The notes: generated by a model from the sequence alone, not told the origin. A DNA stretch of 64,000 nucleotides from Mycolicibacterium sp. TUM20985 (GCF_030295745.1 NZ_AP027291.1:2170001-2234000), one strand, 5' to 3'; positions 33,943-43,423 are shown, numbered from the stretch's first letter. Program-made: numbers and translations.

Positions 33943-35391
33943 TCAGTATTCGATGAGCCTGGTGACATACGGGGTCATTCCGCTGGTCCGCACGGGGGAG
34001 ATCTTGACCGTGGACCCGGTGTAGGGCGCCTCCAGCATCTGGCCGTCGCCCAGGTACATGGCTTCGTGCTGGCTGGCGTTGGGCCCGTAGAAGATGAGGT
34101 CACCGCGCCGCATCTGCGAGGACGGGATCTTGCGGCCGGCGTCGTACTGCGATCCCGAGTAGTGGTCGAGCTTGATGCCGACCCCTGCGAAGGCATACAG
34201 GTAGAGCCCCGAGCAGTCGAAGCCCACCGTTCCCGCGCCCTGGTCGATGCCGCGGGACGGCCCGTTGGCGTTCCCGCCGCCCCACGAGTAGGGCACGCCC
34301 AGCTGAGACATCGCACGACGGATGACGTACTCGGAGGCTTGGCGTCCGTACACCCGCGGAATGCGCCCGTTGGTGATCCCAGGATCGACGGCCGCGCTGG
34401 CCTCAGGCAGGATCCCGATCGTGGTCAAGAACTTGCGGCCCAGGTCGGCGGTGAGTTGCGCTGACGTGGAGGAGATCTGAAGCACCATGTTGATGATGGC
34501 GACGGGATCACCGGCGACGTTCGCGCTGGGCACCATGGGCAGCGTGGTGTCCCACTGGCCGGCGCCGGAGGGCGTCGCAGCCGCGGGATCGTGCGGGGCC
34601 GCCCGGTCTGAGTCGGCGGCGGCCGTGGGCACGGTGGGCGCCCCAATTGACGTCGCAGTGCCGCTCGGCATCACAGTCCCGCTCGACGTCGACCGCGTGC
34701 GGGCGGCATCCAGCCGGGCCTGCGCCGCTCGACGCTGCTCGGCGACCCGATCCACCTCGGCCTGCTGGTCACCGAACTGCCGCTGCGTCTGGGACAACGT
34801 CGTGACCGCGGCGTCCATGCTGGTTCGGGCCTGCGCCGCAGCCTCGTCAGCTCGCTCTCGAGCCGCCCGCGCCGAGGACTCCTCGTTCACCGCCGCGGTG
34901 CGCGCCCGCGCAAGGTCTGCCCTGGTCTTCTCGAAGCTGATCTGCAGCGTCTGGCCCGTCCCGGCAGCACCGATGACGTCCTCGGGACTGGCCGCCGTCA
35001 GGTAGGACTCGGAAGGGCCGTTGACGTAGGCCGCGACGGCGTAGGTGTCGAACCGCTGCTGCGCCGCGGCGATGGCAGTGTTGGCCTCGCGCACGGCCAG
35101 CTGGCTGGTCTCCACGTCGCGGCGGGCCGTCTCGGCCGCGTAGCGGGCGGTCTGGACTTCAGCGATCGCCCTGTTCACGCCCTCCTGGCGATCCTGGATT
35201 TGGGCACCGAGTTGCTGCAACCGTTGATCCGCCTCGGCTACCCGGACGATCAGCGCGGTCACAGTGTCCGCACCCCCGGCGACGGGTCCAGGTTCCCCGC
35301 GCGCAGGGGCGGGGGCGCTCATCGAGGTCACCACGAGCGCGGCGGCAGCGACCACCGACACGGTGCGGGCCAAATGCCGACTGATTGCCAT
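33943..35391 (-). CDS. RipA-like NlpC/P60 peptidoglycan endopeptidase
   Basis: This 482-residue secreted hydrolase has a signal peptide (TVSVVAAAALVVTSMSAPAPA), a long coiled coil (~45-240) and a linker. The inhibitory segment DPVAIINMVLQ to GRKFLTTIG is shared with the gene at 44616. The NlpC/P60 domain reads GVPYSWGGGNANGPSRGID, VGFDCSGLYLYAF (Cys near 395), SQHEAMYLGDGQMLEAP and TSGMTPYVTRLIEY. Overall plan and length (RipA is ~470) match RipA, which cuts septal peptidoglycan. A perfect BlaI-type operator lies 76 bp upstream and is shared with the divergent blaI-like gene. Confidence 0.93.
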   Translation of the reverse strand: MAISRHLARTVSVVAAAALVVTSMSAPAPARGEPGPVAGGADTVTALIVRVAEADQRLQQLGAQIQDRQEGVNRAIAEVQTARYAAETARRDVETSQLAVREANTAIAAAQQRFDTYAVAAYVNGPSESYLTAASPEDVIGAAGTGQTLQISFEKTRADLARARTAAVNEESSARAARERADEAAAQARTSMDAAVTTLSQTQRQFGDQQAEVDRVAEQRRAAQARLDAARTRSTSSGTVMPSGTATSIGAPTVPTAAADSDRAAPHDPAAATPSGAGQWDTTLPMVPSANVAGDPVAIINMVLQISSTSAQLTADLGRKFLTTIGILPEASAAVDPGITNGRIPRVYGRQASEYVIRRAMSQLGVPYSWGGGNANGPSRGIDQGAGTVGFDCSGLYLYAFAGVGIKLDHYSGSQYDAGRKIPSSQMRRGDLIFYGPNASQHEAMYLGDGQMLEAPYTGSTVKISPVRTSGMTPYVTRLIEY

Positions 35392-35466
35392 TCGCCTGTG
35401 GTCTCCCTACGACTCGGACCGCGCCCACGTCCTGCGCGATGTGCCCGTTTGCTTCGTACGGCCGCC

Positions 35467-35488
35467 GTACTACGCATGTTCGTAGTAC
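35467..35488. promoter_or_regulatory. Perfect BlaI-type operator GTACTACG-N6-CGTAGTAC
   Basis: Perfect 8-bp arms around CATGTT lie between the divergent RipA-like and BlaI-like genes. The arms contain the TACTAC/GTAGTA core associated with BlaI/MecI-type repressors in mycobacteria. Additional GTAC-containing half-sites continue to 35502. It probably controls both directions. Confidence 0.75.
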
Positions 35489-35692
35489 GTACTAGGGCCG
35501 TACGTTGCTGGACCGTATATCACAATGGCCGCGGCAGTAACTCTCGTCACAGGCGATGTGCAGAGCTGCAACGGTTTCGAGACATTGGCGCGCCGCGAAT
35601 TGGCGCGACGCCGTTGGCGGCCTAAGTTGAGCTGCATCTGTCCGACCTCGCAGCCGGTGCGAGACGTCGCAGTCAAACCGCAGGAGCGTGCC

Positions 35693-36070
35693 GTGCGAGT
35701 TCGGGGTTTCGGAGAACTCGAGGCCGTGGTGATGGACCGAGTGTGGGACCACGACGACGTGTGCACAGTCCGCGACATCTTCGACGAACTCGCCGCAGAC
35801 CGGGTGATCGCCTACACCACCGTGCTCTCGACGATGGACAATCTTCACCGCAAGGGCTGGCTGGAACGCGAACGGGTCGGCAAGGCGTACCACTACCGGC
35901 CGGCGATGACCCGGGAAGAGCATTCTGCCAAGTTGATGCGGAATGCCTTCGAATCCGGCGGGGACACCAACCTGGTGCTGTCGCACTTCCTCGATCAGAT
36001 GAATGACGCCGAATCGGCGCAGGTGAAGTCGACGCTGCGCCGCTTCATCAACCGCCGGGCAGGCTCATGA
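35693..36070 (+). CDS. BlaI/MecI-family repressor
   Basis: This 125-residue winged-helix repressor reads FGELEAVVMDRVWDHDD, CTVRDIFDELAADRVIAYTT and VLSTMDNLHRKGWLERER, with a C-terminal dimer helix. The GTG at 35693 is chosen because GGAG precedes it by 7 nt and homologues begin just before the conserved Leu-Glu; the longer open frame starting at 35525 adds a non-conserved 56 residues. It overlaps the M56 peptidase by 4 bp (ATGA). In other systems BlaR-type proteolysis removes BlaI; target operators are proposed at 35467 and 18160. Confidence 0.93.
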   Translation: MRVRGFGELEAVVMDRVWDHDDVCTVRDIFDELAADRVIAYTTVLSTMDNLHRKGWLERERVGKAYHYRPAMTREEHSAKLMRNAFESGGDTNLVLSHFLDQMNDAESAQVKSTLRRFINRRAGS

Positions 36071-36996
36071 GCGTCGCGGCGGGCCTCCTGCTGTACGCGG
36101 CGGTGATGAGTTGGTGGGGGCCACTCGCATTGGCCAAGATCACCACCCGCGGAATCAACCCGCTCCTCGGCGTGACCGCCTGGCTGACCGCGATCATCGG
36201 CGTCCTTGGCGCCTGGGCGGCAGCGATGATCGTGTTGGCGCTCGACGCCGTGGACACCTTCTCCAACAGTGTCGTCGGGACGATGTGCCTGGAGATCCTC
36301 GGCCACCTTGGCCAGATCGACATGGCTCGCCCCGTCGCGGCGACCATCGCCGTCACAATCATCGCGACGTCCCTGGCGTTGTCGCTCGTCTTCGGTCTAC
36401 GAACCGTCGGGACGCTGCGCACGCTCCGAACGACCAGCCACGAGCACGCGATGGCAGCCCGCGTCGTCGGGCGACCCACCCCATGGCCCGACGTGTTCGT
36501 CGTGAACGCCGACCAGGCCGCGGCCTATTGCGTATCCGGGCGTCCGCGCGCCATCGTCGTCACCAGCGCGGCGCTGGCAAGCCTCGAAGACGACCAACTG
36601 GCCGCAGTACTGGCCCACGAATACGCGCACCTGACCGGTCGCCACCACCAACTGTTGATGGTGTTGCGTGCCGCCGCCGCCGGACTGCCCTCGCTGCCGC
36701 TCCTGGCCGCCGGGCCCGACGCGGTCTCACGGCTACTGGAGATGAACGCCGACGACAGCGCGGCTCGCCGCCACGGCCGACACCCCCTGCTGTGCGGCAT
36801 GGCAGCGCTCGTCGGCCGGCCCACGGTTCCGGCGGCGGCCCTCGGCGCAGCCCACACCGCCGTGCTCGACCGCGCAGCCCGCCTGGCGACGCCCGCGCCT
36901 CCCGGTGTGCGGTGGCGCGATCGGGTCACGCTGTGGACGGCGATCAGCGTGACCATCGCGGTCCCGGTGTTCACCGGCGCGCTCTGCCATCACTGA
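36067..36996 (+). CDS. M56-family membrane metallopeptidase (BlaR1-like)
   Basis: The 309-residue protein has about four membrane helices and the zinc-protease motif VLAHEYAHLTGRHHQ (HExxH). The extracellular penicillin-binding sensor of true BlaR1 is absent, as is usual in mycobacterial relatives. It should act on the paired BlaI repressor. Its signal is unknown. Confidence 0.9.
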   Translation: MSVAAGLLLYAAVMSWWGPLALAKITTRGINPLLGVTAWLTAIIGVLGAWAAAMIVLALDAVDTFSNSVVGTMCLEILGHLGQIDMARPVAATIAVTIIATSLALSLVFGLRTVGTLRTLRTTSHEHAMAARVVGRPTPWPDVFVVNADQAAAYCVSGRPRAIVVTSAALASLEDDQLAAVLAHEYAHLTGRHHQLLMVLRAAAAGLPSLPLLAAGPDAVSRLLEMNADDSAARRHGRHPLLCGMAALVGRPTVPAAALGAAHTAVLDRAARLATPAPPGVRWRDRVTLWTAISVTIAVPVFTGALCHH

Positions 36997-37027
36997 CCGA
37001 AGCTACCGCTCAGTGAGGGTGTAACAC

Positions 37028-37921
37028 TCATCCGAGTGCGGAGTCGGAGCGTTTCAGTACGTACACCGCGTCGCTCGACGCGGCGTAGCCGGTGCCGTCC
37101 GGCCCCGAGGTCAATGCCTCCACCGCGCCGACACGTTCACCCTTGTCCCACTCGGCGCCGTCCGCGCTTGACCAGGCGTACCCGGCGGCATCGACGCCCC
37201 ACAGTCCACGACCGTTGCCGCTGATCAGAGCCAGCGGCGGCGCGGCGGGCATCGCGGTGAACGACCCGCCGCCATCGGTGCTCCGTGCCACACCATCGGC
37301 GGTTATCGCCCACACCGCTGACGGGGTAATGGCCAGCGCCGCCACCGCGACATCGGCGCCCGCGGCCCAGGTGGCCCCACCGTCGTTAGAGGTCTGCAGC
37401 CCTCGACCGTCGGAACCCAGCAGAGTTTTGCCGTCGGTGGCCAGGACGTGGAAGTCGGTCGTCCCGGACCGAGATCGGGTCGTCCACGTCTGGCCGCCAT
37501 CCATACTGCCTCGCAGCCCCAACGGGTTCGGCGCATCACTGGACGGACCGGGGTGCCCGGACGACACCAGGTCGTCAGTGCCAGAGACGCCGGATAGCCC
37601 CATGAAGTCGTCGTCGGAGTCACCGACCCGCACGGTCGCGCCAGTAGCGAGATCGATCGAGAACAGTCCACTATGCGTTCCGGCCAGCAACGTCCCCGCG
37701 TTCGCCACGTGCACGCCGTGCAAATGGCTGAGCGGCGCGTCGAGGGACACCGACACCGGCGTGGTGAATTCCGTTTCGGCAGAGGGGGATTGCGGATTCG
37801 AGCAGGCCGCGACGACCGCACTCAGTGCGCACACGGCGAACGACACGGCGACCCGGGCAGTCACCGTCGATTCCACTCCTCGTCCATCGCGGGCTGCCCG
37901 TGGCGTCGACGAGTTCATCAC
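37028..37921 (-). CDS. BNR/F510_1955-like lipoprotein
   Basis: This 297-residue protein has a lipobox VVAAC at Cys ~40, then beta-propeller-like repeats: LHGVHVANAGTLLAGTHSGL, GSMDGGQTWTTRSR, QTSNDGGATWAAGAD and RSTDGGGSFTAMP (Asp-box/BNR pattern). It is exported and anchored. A GTG at 37867 would give a more usual lipoprotein signal length. It is divergent from the LpqS-like gene across an ATACCCC-type copper box, so it is probably copper-induced. Enzymatic activity is not evident. Confidence 0.82.
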   Translation of the reverse strand: MMNSSTPRAARDGRGVESTVTARVAVSFAVCALSAVVAACSNPQSPSAETEFTTPVSVSLDAPLSHLHGVHVANAGTLLAGTHSGLFSIDLATGATVRVGDSDDDFMGLSGVSGTDDLVSSGHPGPSSDAPNPLGLRGSMDGGQTWTTRSRSGTTDFHVLATDGKTLLGSDGRGLQTSNDGGATWAAGADVAVAALAITPSAVWAITADGVARSTDGGGSFTAMPAAPPLALISGNGRGLWGVDAAGYAWSSADGAEWDKGERVGAVEALTSGPDGTGYAASSDAVYVLKRSDSALG

Positions 37922-37962
37922 GATTGAGCGTCCTGCATTCGGTGATTCACAACCACGACTCT

Positions 37963-37979
37963 ATACCCCTGTGGGGTAT
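37963..37979. promoter_or_regulatory. CsoR/RicR copper box ATACCCCTGTGGGGTAT
   Basis: A perfect 17-bp inverted repeat (ATACCCC-TGT-GGGGTAT) lies 17 bp before the LpqS-like start and 41 bp before the divergent lipoprotein start. It matches the CsoR/RicR operator type and should repress both genes without copper. Confidence 0.85.
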
Positions 37980-37996
37980 CAATAACGCTGCCGACT

Positions 37997-38425
37997 ATGC
38001 TGTCGAGAGTGATGACCGGGCGTGGTGTGGCACCGTTGCCCTCCGTCGCGCGACTCCTCCTCTTGGTAGCCCTACTGGGTGGAATCATCACCATGCACGC
38101 CGTCACCTTCACACTCGGTCACGACCACGGCGCGCAACCCTCGATGGCAACGACAAGCCAGCACCACACCACCGGTGCGCTTGCCGCCCCGGCTTCCGCG
38201 CCCTGCGATGGCGACGACTGCGGCCACCAGCACACCGGGCTGCATGGCTGCGTCTTCATCATGACCGCCATCGCGATCATCGCCGGCCTGGCGACGCTGT
38301 GCTGGATCGGAACCCGCAACGCGGTGCTCGTCGCGCCCAATGCCCGGCGCAGCTTCCGGCGCCGTCAGCGTGCACCACCCTGGACCGTGCTCACCCTTCA
38401 CCAACTGTCGATTCTGCGGGTCTGA
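37997..38425 (+). CDS. LpqS-like copper-responsive membrane protein
   Basis: The 142-residue protein has an N-terminal hydrophobic helix (ARLLLLVALLGGIITMHAV), a His/Cys-rich external stretch (LGHDHGAQPS, SQHHTTG, CDGDDCGHQHTGLHGC), a second helix (VFIMTAIAIIAGLATLCWIG) and a basic tail. This plan and the RicR-type box resemble LpqS of the RicR regulon. External His/Cys residues suggest copper binding. Confidence 0.8.
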   Translation: MLSRVMTGRGVAPLPSVARLLLLVALLGGIITMHAVTFTLGHDHGAQPSMATTSQHHTTGALAAPASAPCDGDDCGHQHTGLHGCVFIMTAIAIIAGLATLCWIGTRNAVLVAPNARRSFRRRQRAPPWTVLTLHQLSILRV

Positions 38426-38521
38426 CAGGTAGTCGCGTGCGGCCGCTCAACTCGAGCAGGTCGCCCATTGACACCTGTCCTCATTCACCCCAGATCGACA
38501 CAACGTAGAAGGAAACCAGTC

Positions 38522-39199
38522 ATGTTCAGTTGCACCACCGCCGTCAAGTCCACCGTCCTTGCCGCCGCCGTGGCGGCAGCCCTGGCCGTTGCCGGCTGTA
38601 CCGACACCACGTCCGACACCTCGACATCCGCGACCGTCTCGAGTTCCACCGGGATGAGCGGATCGATGCCCGGTATGGATCATGGCGGCTCGTCGGCGTC
38701 GGCAGCGCCGAGTGCTACCCGCACCGACTTCAACGACGCCGACGTGATGTTCCTGGAGATGATGTACCCCCATCACGCGCAGGCCGTCGACATGGCCAAG
38801 CTCGTGCCGAGCCGATCCCAGAATCAGCAGGTCATCACGCTGGCTCAGAACATCGAGAAGGCGCAAGGGCCTGAGATGACGCAGATGACCGGCCTGCTCA
38901 CCAGTTTCGGCAAGCCCGCGCCGGCAGCAGAAATGTCCGGCCATGACATGCCCGGGATGGGAGGCATGCCGGGGATGATGTCCGCCGAGCAGATGACCAA
39001 CCTCACCGGGTTGTCGGGCAAGGCGTTCGACCAGGTGTGGCTGCAGATGATGATCGACCATCACAGCGGCGCCATCGACATGTCCAACACCGAGCTGCGC
39101 GACGGCACCAACCCGGATGCTAAGAAGCTGGCCCAGGCCATCATCGCCAATCAGCAGGCGGAGATCACCAAGATGCGGGGCATGCTCGGCCAGAGCTAA
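38522..39199 (+). CDS. DUF305 lipoprotein
   Basis: The 225-residue protein has a lipobox VAGC at about residue 26, a Met/His-rich spacer (SGSMPGMDHGG), and two copies of the DUF305 motif: MMYPHHAQAVDMAKL and MMIDHHSGAIDMSNTEL, separated by HDMPGMGGMPGMM. DUF305 proteins are exported four-helix bundles with paired His that bind metal; copper linkage is common. The start at 38522 follows AAGGAAAC. It lies 96 bp after the LpqS-like gene, probably in the same copper-induced unit. Confidence 0.93.
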   Translation: MFSCTTAVKSTVLAAAVAAALAVAGCTDTTSDTSTSATVSSSTGMSGSMPGMDHGGSSASAAPSATRTDFNDADVMFLEMMYPHHAQAVDMAKLVPSRSQNQQVITLAQNIEKAQGPEMTQMTGLLTSFGKPAPAAEMSGHDMPGMGGMPGMMSAEQMTNLTGLSGKAFDQVWLQMMIDHHSGAIDMSNTELRDGTNPDAKKLAQAIIANQQAEITKMRGMLGQS

Positions 39200-39216
39200 C
39201 CCTCGGCCGACGACGC

Positions 39217-39250
39217 GGGTGCTCGGCGGGCGACCGTCCGTCGAGCACCC
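39217..39250 (+). terminator. GC-rich hairpin after DUF305 gene
   Basis: GGGTGCTCG and CGAGCACCC form a perfect 9-bp stem around a 16-nt loop, starting 17 bp after the DUF305 stop. No U-tract follows, as is common for actinobacterial terminators. Confidence 0.6.
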
Positions 39251-39461
39251 TTCGGCCCGTATTCTCGCCGCCTCTCGAAAGCGCTCATGGGCGCAGGTGA
39301 CATGTGATCGATCGGCCACCCCGCATCCGTCGACTCCGCGAATCTCGACCTACCGGTTCAGCGCACCGGAGACCGACCAGCGTTCGTGAGATGTCCCGGC
39401 GCGTTCGCGGGCACCGACCGCCGCCCGTAGCGCCCGGATGACCGACGTACTTGACTTCTCT

Positions 39462-39478
39462 ATACCCCTCGGGGGTAT
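39462..39478. promoter_or_regulatory. CsoR/RicR copper box 1 before csoR-like gene
   Basis: A perfect inverted repeat ATACCCC-TCG-GGGGTAT, 47 bp before the repressor start. Together with box 2 it forms a double operator for the csoR-copZ-copA unit. Confidence 0.85.
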
Positions 39479-39488
39479 AGTAGGCGTC

Positions 39489-39505
39489 ATACCCCCTGGG
39501 GGTAC
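39489..39505. promoter_or_regulatory. CsoR/RicR copper box 2 before csoR-like gene
   Basis: ATACCCC-CTG-GGGGTAC, one mismatch from a perfect repeat. Its centre is 27 bp from that of box 1 and 29 bp before the ATG. Confidence 0.82.
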
Positions 39506-39525
39506 ACGACGAGAACGGATCACCC

Positions 39526-39819
39526 ATGGAACACACCGCACCCGGTTATCTCCAGTCCAAGGATGCCCACCTCAAACGCCTCAGCCGCATCGAGGGGCAG
39601 GTGCGCGGTGTGGCGCGGATGGTGGAGAACGACAGCTACTGCATCGACGTCCTCACCCAGATCTCTGCCGCCACCAAGGCCTTGGAGTCCGTCGCACTCG
39701 CGCTGCTCGACGAGCACCTCACCCACTGCGTCAGCGCCGCCGTCCAGCAAGGCGGGGACATCGCCGACCAAAAGATCAGCGAAGCATCAGCGGCCATCGC
39801 CCGCCTCGTCCGCTCCTGA
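39526..39819 (+). CDS. CsoR/RicR-type copper-sensing repressor
   Basis: This 97-residue all-helical repressor contains the family opening RLSRIEGQVRGVARMVENDS, the Cys of YCIDVLTQISAATKALESV, and His/Cys in LLDEHLTHCVSAAV, giving the Cu(I) site Cys-His-Cys. The end SEASAAIARLVRS is RicR-like. Cu(I) binding releases it from ATACCCC boxes; two lie just upstream and one at 37963. It heads the operon with the CopZ-like and CopA-like genes. Confidence 0.94.
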   Translation: MEHTAPGYLQSKDAHLKRLSRIEGQVRGVARMVENDSYCIDVLTQISAATKALESVALALLDEHLTHCVSAAVQQGGDIADQKISEASAAIARLVRS

Positions 39820-39866
39820 TCGAACCCATTCTCCCGCAACCGCTCTCACCCACGGAAGGACATCAC

Positions 39867-40217
39867 ATGAACACCCTCGACCTACGCACGTCGCTGCCGT
39901 TGCTACAAACCCCCGACAGCGGTTGCGCATGCTGTGCGCCCCGCGCCGCGTCCGGACCGACCACAAGGATCCACGACATGGAGACGAATGACATCGGCAC
40001 CGTGACTGCGTTCGCCGTCACCGGGATGACCTGCGGCCACTGCGTGGCCGCCGTCACCGAAGAAATCTCCGCAGTCCCCGGCGTCACCGACGTGACCGTC
40101 GACCTCAAACCGGGCGCCACGTCGACGCTGCGCGTCACCAGCGAGCATGGCGTCACCCGCGATCAGATCGCCGCCGCCCTCGACGAAGCCGGCGACTACC
40201 ACCTCGCCACTGATTGA
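39867..40217 (+). CDS. CopZ-like copper chaperone (HMA domain)
   Basis: The 116-residue protein has a single HMA domain in its C-terminal half with GMTCGHCVAAVTEEISAVPG, the Cu(I)-binding MxCxxC. The N-terminal extension contains another Cys cluster (GCACCAP). GGAAGGAC precedes the ATG at 39867; an internal ATG at 39978 would give a shorter classic chaperone. It likely hands copper to the ATPase encoded 48 bp downstream. Confidence 0.9.
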   Translation: MNTLDLRTSLPLLQTPDSGCACCAPRAASGPTTRIHDMETNDIGTVTAFAVTGMTCGHCVAAVTEEISAVPGVTDVTVDLKPGATSTLRVTSEHGVTRDQIAAALDEAGDYHLATD

Positions 40218-40265
40218 CCCATTCAGCGACCGCACCCGCGTTCGCACCCACGAAAGGGACAGGAC

Positions 40266-42611
40266 ATGAGCACCACCGATCACATCGCCGACCTCGCGCT
40301 GCCGCGCAGTATCGAACTGTCGATCGGCGGTATGACCTGCGCGTCGTGCGCGGCCCGGATCGAGAAGAAACTCAACAAACTCGACGGCGTCAGCGCCACC
40401 GTGAACTACGCCACCGAGAAGGCGAAGATCAGCTACCCGGACTCCGTGGAGCCCGCCGATCTGATCGCCACCGTCGCGGCCACCGGCTACACGGCAACGG
40501 CACCCACCACGCCATCCCGCGAACCCGGTGCCGACGCCGTGCAGACTGCACCCGACGAGACCGCCGCGTTGCGAACCCGCCTGCTGGTCTCACTCGTGCT
40601 GACCGTTCCGGTCATCACGTTGTCGATGATCCCGATCCTGCAGTTCACCAACTGGCAGTGGCTTGCCCTAACGCTCGCCTCGCCCGTCGTGGTGTGGGGC
40701 GCGCTGCCGTTCCACCGCGCCGCCTGGGCCAACGCCCGCCACGGCGCCGCCACCATGGACACCCTGATATCCCTGGGCGTCGGCGCCGCCTACCTGTGGT
40801 CACTGTGGGCACTGTTCTTCGGTCACGCCGGTATGCCCGGCATGCGCATGTCGTTCAGCCTGCTGCCCGACGCGACGTCCGGTGTCGAGCACATCTACCT
40901 CGAAGTCGCCGCCGCCGTCACCGTCTTCATCCTGGCGGGCCGCTACTTCGAAGCGCGCGCCAAGTCCCAGTCCGGCGCCGCACTGAAAGCGCTGCTGGAT
41001 ATGGGAGCCAAGGACGTCGCCGTGATGCGCGACGGCAGCGAAACCCGCATCCCCACAGCACAACTCGCGGTCGGTGACATGTTCATCGTCCGACCCGGCG
41101 AGAAGATCGCCACCGACGGGGTCATCACCGAGGGCGCCTCAGCGGTCGACGCCTCGATGCTCACCGGCGAGCCGGTGCCCGTCGAAGTCCGCCCCGGCGA
41201 CCACGTCACCGGAGCCACCGTCAACGCCGGCGGTCGACTCGTCGTACAAGCCACCCGCATCGGCGCCGACACCCAACTCGCCCAAATGGCGCGCCTCGTC
41301 GAGGACGCCCAGAACGGGAAGGCCTCCGTCCAACGCCTCGCCGACCGGGTCTCGGCCGTCTTCGTCCCCATCGTCATCGCCCTGTCTGCGGTAACGCTGG
41401 CCGCGTGGCTGTTGACGGGTCACCCAGCCACCGCGGCATTCACCGCCGCCGTCGCGGTCCTGATTATCGCCTGCCCTTGCGCCCTGGGCCTGGCCACACC
41501 GACCGCCCTGCTCGTCGGCACGGGCCGCGGCGCCCAACTCGGCATTCTGATCAAGGGACCGCAGATCCTGGAGTCCACCCGCCGCGTCGACACCGTCGTG
41601 CTCGACAAGACCGGCACCGTCACCACCGGGCAGATGAGCCTGATCGGCGTGCACCCCGCCGACGGAGAAACCGCCGCCCAGACCCTCGCCCTCGCCGGCG
41701 CACTCGAAGACGCCTCCCAGCACCCCATCGGCCACGCCATCGCAGCAGCCGCCGCACCCACCGACGGCACGACCCTGCCCCCGGTCGAGAGCTTTGCCGC
41801 TCGCGACGGCTACGGCGTCAGCGGCGTCGTCGACGGGCACGCCGTGCTCGTTGGACGGCGCAGCTGGCTCACCGACGACTGGTCGCTGGCCACCCCCGAC
41901 GCCCTGCTCGACTCCGCCGAGACCGCCGAGGCGCTGGGACACACCCCAGTGTGGGTGGCCTGGGACGGAGCGATGCGCGCGGTGATCGTCGTCGCGGACA
42001 CGGTGAAAGACACCTCCGCCGAGGCGATCTCACAGTTCCGCCAGCTAGGTCTGCGACCCGTCCTGTTGACCGGAGACAACCGACGCGCCGCACAAGCGGT
42101 CGCCGCGCAGGTCGGCATCGACCCCGACGACGTCATCGCCGAAGTCCTGCCGGCCGACAAGGTCAACGCCGTCAAGGACCTACAGGCCCGAGGACGCGTG
42201 GTCGCCATGGTCGGCGACGGCGTCAACGACGCAGCCGCACTCGTGCAGGCCGATCTGGGTCTGGCCATGGGAACCGGCACCGACGTCGCCATCGAGGCGT
42301 CGGACCTGACGTTGGTGCGCGGCGATCTACGCGCAGTGGCTGATGCGATCCGCTTGTCCCGGGCCACGTTGAAGACCATCAAGGGCAACCTCTTCTGGGC
42401 GTTCGCCTACAACGTCGCCGCCCTACCGCTGGCAGCCTTCGGACTGCTCAACCCACTGATCGCCGGCGCCGCCATGGCGTTCAGCTCGGTCTTCGTGGTC
42501 AGCAACAGCCTGCGACTGCGCCGCTTCGCCACCACCGCGGAAAACCAGACAGGGGCAGCTGCCACGGGCACCACGCCCGCGCGTACACCAGCCACAACCA
42601 CCACCCGGTAG
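40266..42611 (+). CDS. CopA-like Cu(I)-exporting P1B-1 ATPase
   Basis: This 781-residue pump has an N-terminal HMA domain ([19 protein letters not shown]), eight helices, LTGEPVPVE, the membrane motif [13 protein letters not shown] (CPC), [21 protein letters not shown] and [16 protein letters not shown]. The last helices have [12 protein letters not shown] and [17 protein letters not shown], matching Cu(I) pumps. All catalytic motifs are present. It follows the RicR-type repressor and chaperone and should be copper-induced. It is a different class from the CPD pump at 471-2912. Confidence 0.95.
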   Translation: MSTTDHIADLALPRSIELSIGGMTCASCAARIEKKLNKLDGVSATVNYATEKAKISYPDSVEPADLIATVAATGYTATAPTTPSREPGADAVQTAPDETAALRTRLLVSLVLTVPVITLSMIPILQFTNWQWLALTLASPVVVWGALPFHRAAWANARHGAATMDTLISLGVGAAYLWSLWALFFGHAGMPGMRMSFSLLPDATSGVEHIYLEVAAAVTVFILAGRYFEARAKSQSGAALKALLDMGAKDVAVMRDGSETRIPTAQLAVGDMFIVRPGEKIATDGVITEGASAVDASMLTGEPVPVEVRPGDHVTGATVNAGGRLVVQATRIGADTQLAQMARLVEDAQNGKASVQRLADRVSAVFVPIVIALSAVTLAAWLLTGHPATAAFTAAVAVLIIACPCALGLATPTALLVGTGRGAQLGILIKGPQILESTRRVDTVVLDKTGTVTTGQMSLIGVHPADGETAAQTLALAGALEDASQHPIGHAIAAAAAPTDGTTLPPVESFAARDGYGVSGVVDGHAVLVGRRSWLTDDWSLATPDALLDSAETAEALGHTPVWVAWDGAMRAVIVVADTVKDTSAEAISQFRQLGLRPVLLTGDNRRAAQAVAAQVGIDPDDVIAEVLPADKVNAVKDLQARGRVVAMVGDGVNDAAALVQADLGLAMGTGTDVAIEASDLTLVRGDLRAVADAIRLSRATLKTIKGNLFWAFAYNVAALPLAAFGLLNPLIAGAAMAFSSVFVVSNSLRLRRFATTAENQTGAAATGTTPARTPATTTTR

Positions 42612-42632
42612 GCGCTCGCCGTTGACGCTTTC

Positions 42633-43376
42633 ATGACCGAGCAGCCCTGGCAGGGATCGGCGCTCCTGCGTCCCGGCGTGTTGGCGTTCACTGGAACCAT
42701 CGGCGTCACCGACCCCCACGCCCACCACGCCGTCCAGATCATGACCGCACCCACCGCGATGACCATCGTGGACGGCAACGGCGCCCGCCACCGCGGCACC
42801 ACGGTCATCGTGCCCGCCGATGCGACGCATCGAATCGACAGCGGTGCGGCAGGGGGCGCCCTGGTGTTCCTGGATCCCGAGTCCACCGCCGGCCGCGCAG
42901 CCCACCACCGCAGCATCCACCACGGATGGACCAGCGGGCCCGTCCTGAGCCACGCCCGTGAGCGCACTCTGGGCGCGGTGGTGACCGACCTGATCAGCCA
43001 ACTGACACCCGTTCCCGCCGGGCCGGTCCCGCAACGACACCCCGCCGTCCTCGCCGCGCTGGACCTGCTGGCGAATCTCACCGGCCCGGGCGCGGTGCGG
43101 GGCACCGAGGTGGCCGCTCAGGTCGGCATCTCGGCCAGCCGGTTGACGCACCTGTTCACCGAACAGGTCGGAATCCCGTTGCGCCGCTACGTGTTGTGGC
43201 GGCGATTGCACATCGCGATCACCCGGGTTCAGGCAGGCGATGACCTGACCGGCGCCGCTCACGCCGCGGGCTTCGCCGACAGCGCCCATCTCAGTCGAAC
43301 GTGTCGCGACGCCTTCGGATTGCCGCCCTCGCTGCTGAGCAGGCACATACGTTGGGACATCGACACCAGGGTCTAG
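42633..43376 (+). CDS. AraC-family transcriptional regulator
   Basis: The 247-residue protein has an N-terminal cupin-like part with VTDPHAHHAVQIMTAPTAM, which could bind metal or a small effector. The C-terminal double helix-turn-helix reads TEVAAQVGISASRLTHLFTE and AAHAAGFADSAHLSRTCRDA. It lies 21 bp after the CopA-like gene and may belong to the copper unit or regulate the downstream hydroxylase-like gene. Confidence 0.92.
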   Translation: MTEQPWQGSALLRPGVLAFTGTIGVTDPHAHHAVQIMTAPTAMTIVDGNGARHRGTTVIVPADATHRIDSGAAGGALVFLDPESTAGRAAHHRSIHHGWTSGPVLSHARERTLGAVVTDLISQLTPVPAGPVPQRHPAVLAALDLLANLTGPGAVRGTEVAAQVGISASRLTHLFTEQVGIPLRRYVLWRRLHIAITRVQAGDDLTGAAHAAGFADSAHLSRTCRDAFGLPPSLLSRHIRWDIDTRV

Positions 43377-43423
43377 CCGAAACGTTCAAGCCCGAACACC
43401 CCGGTGGCGCCGACCATTCAGGG

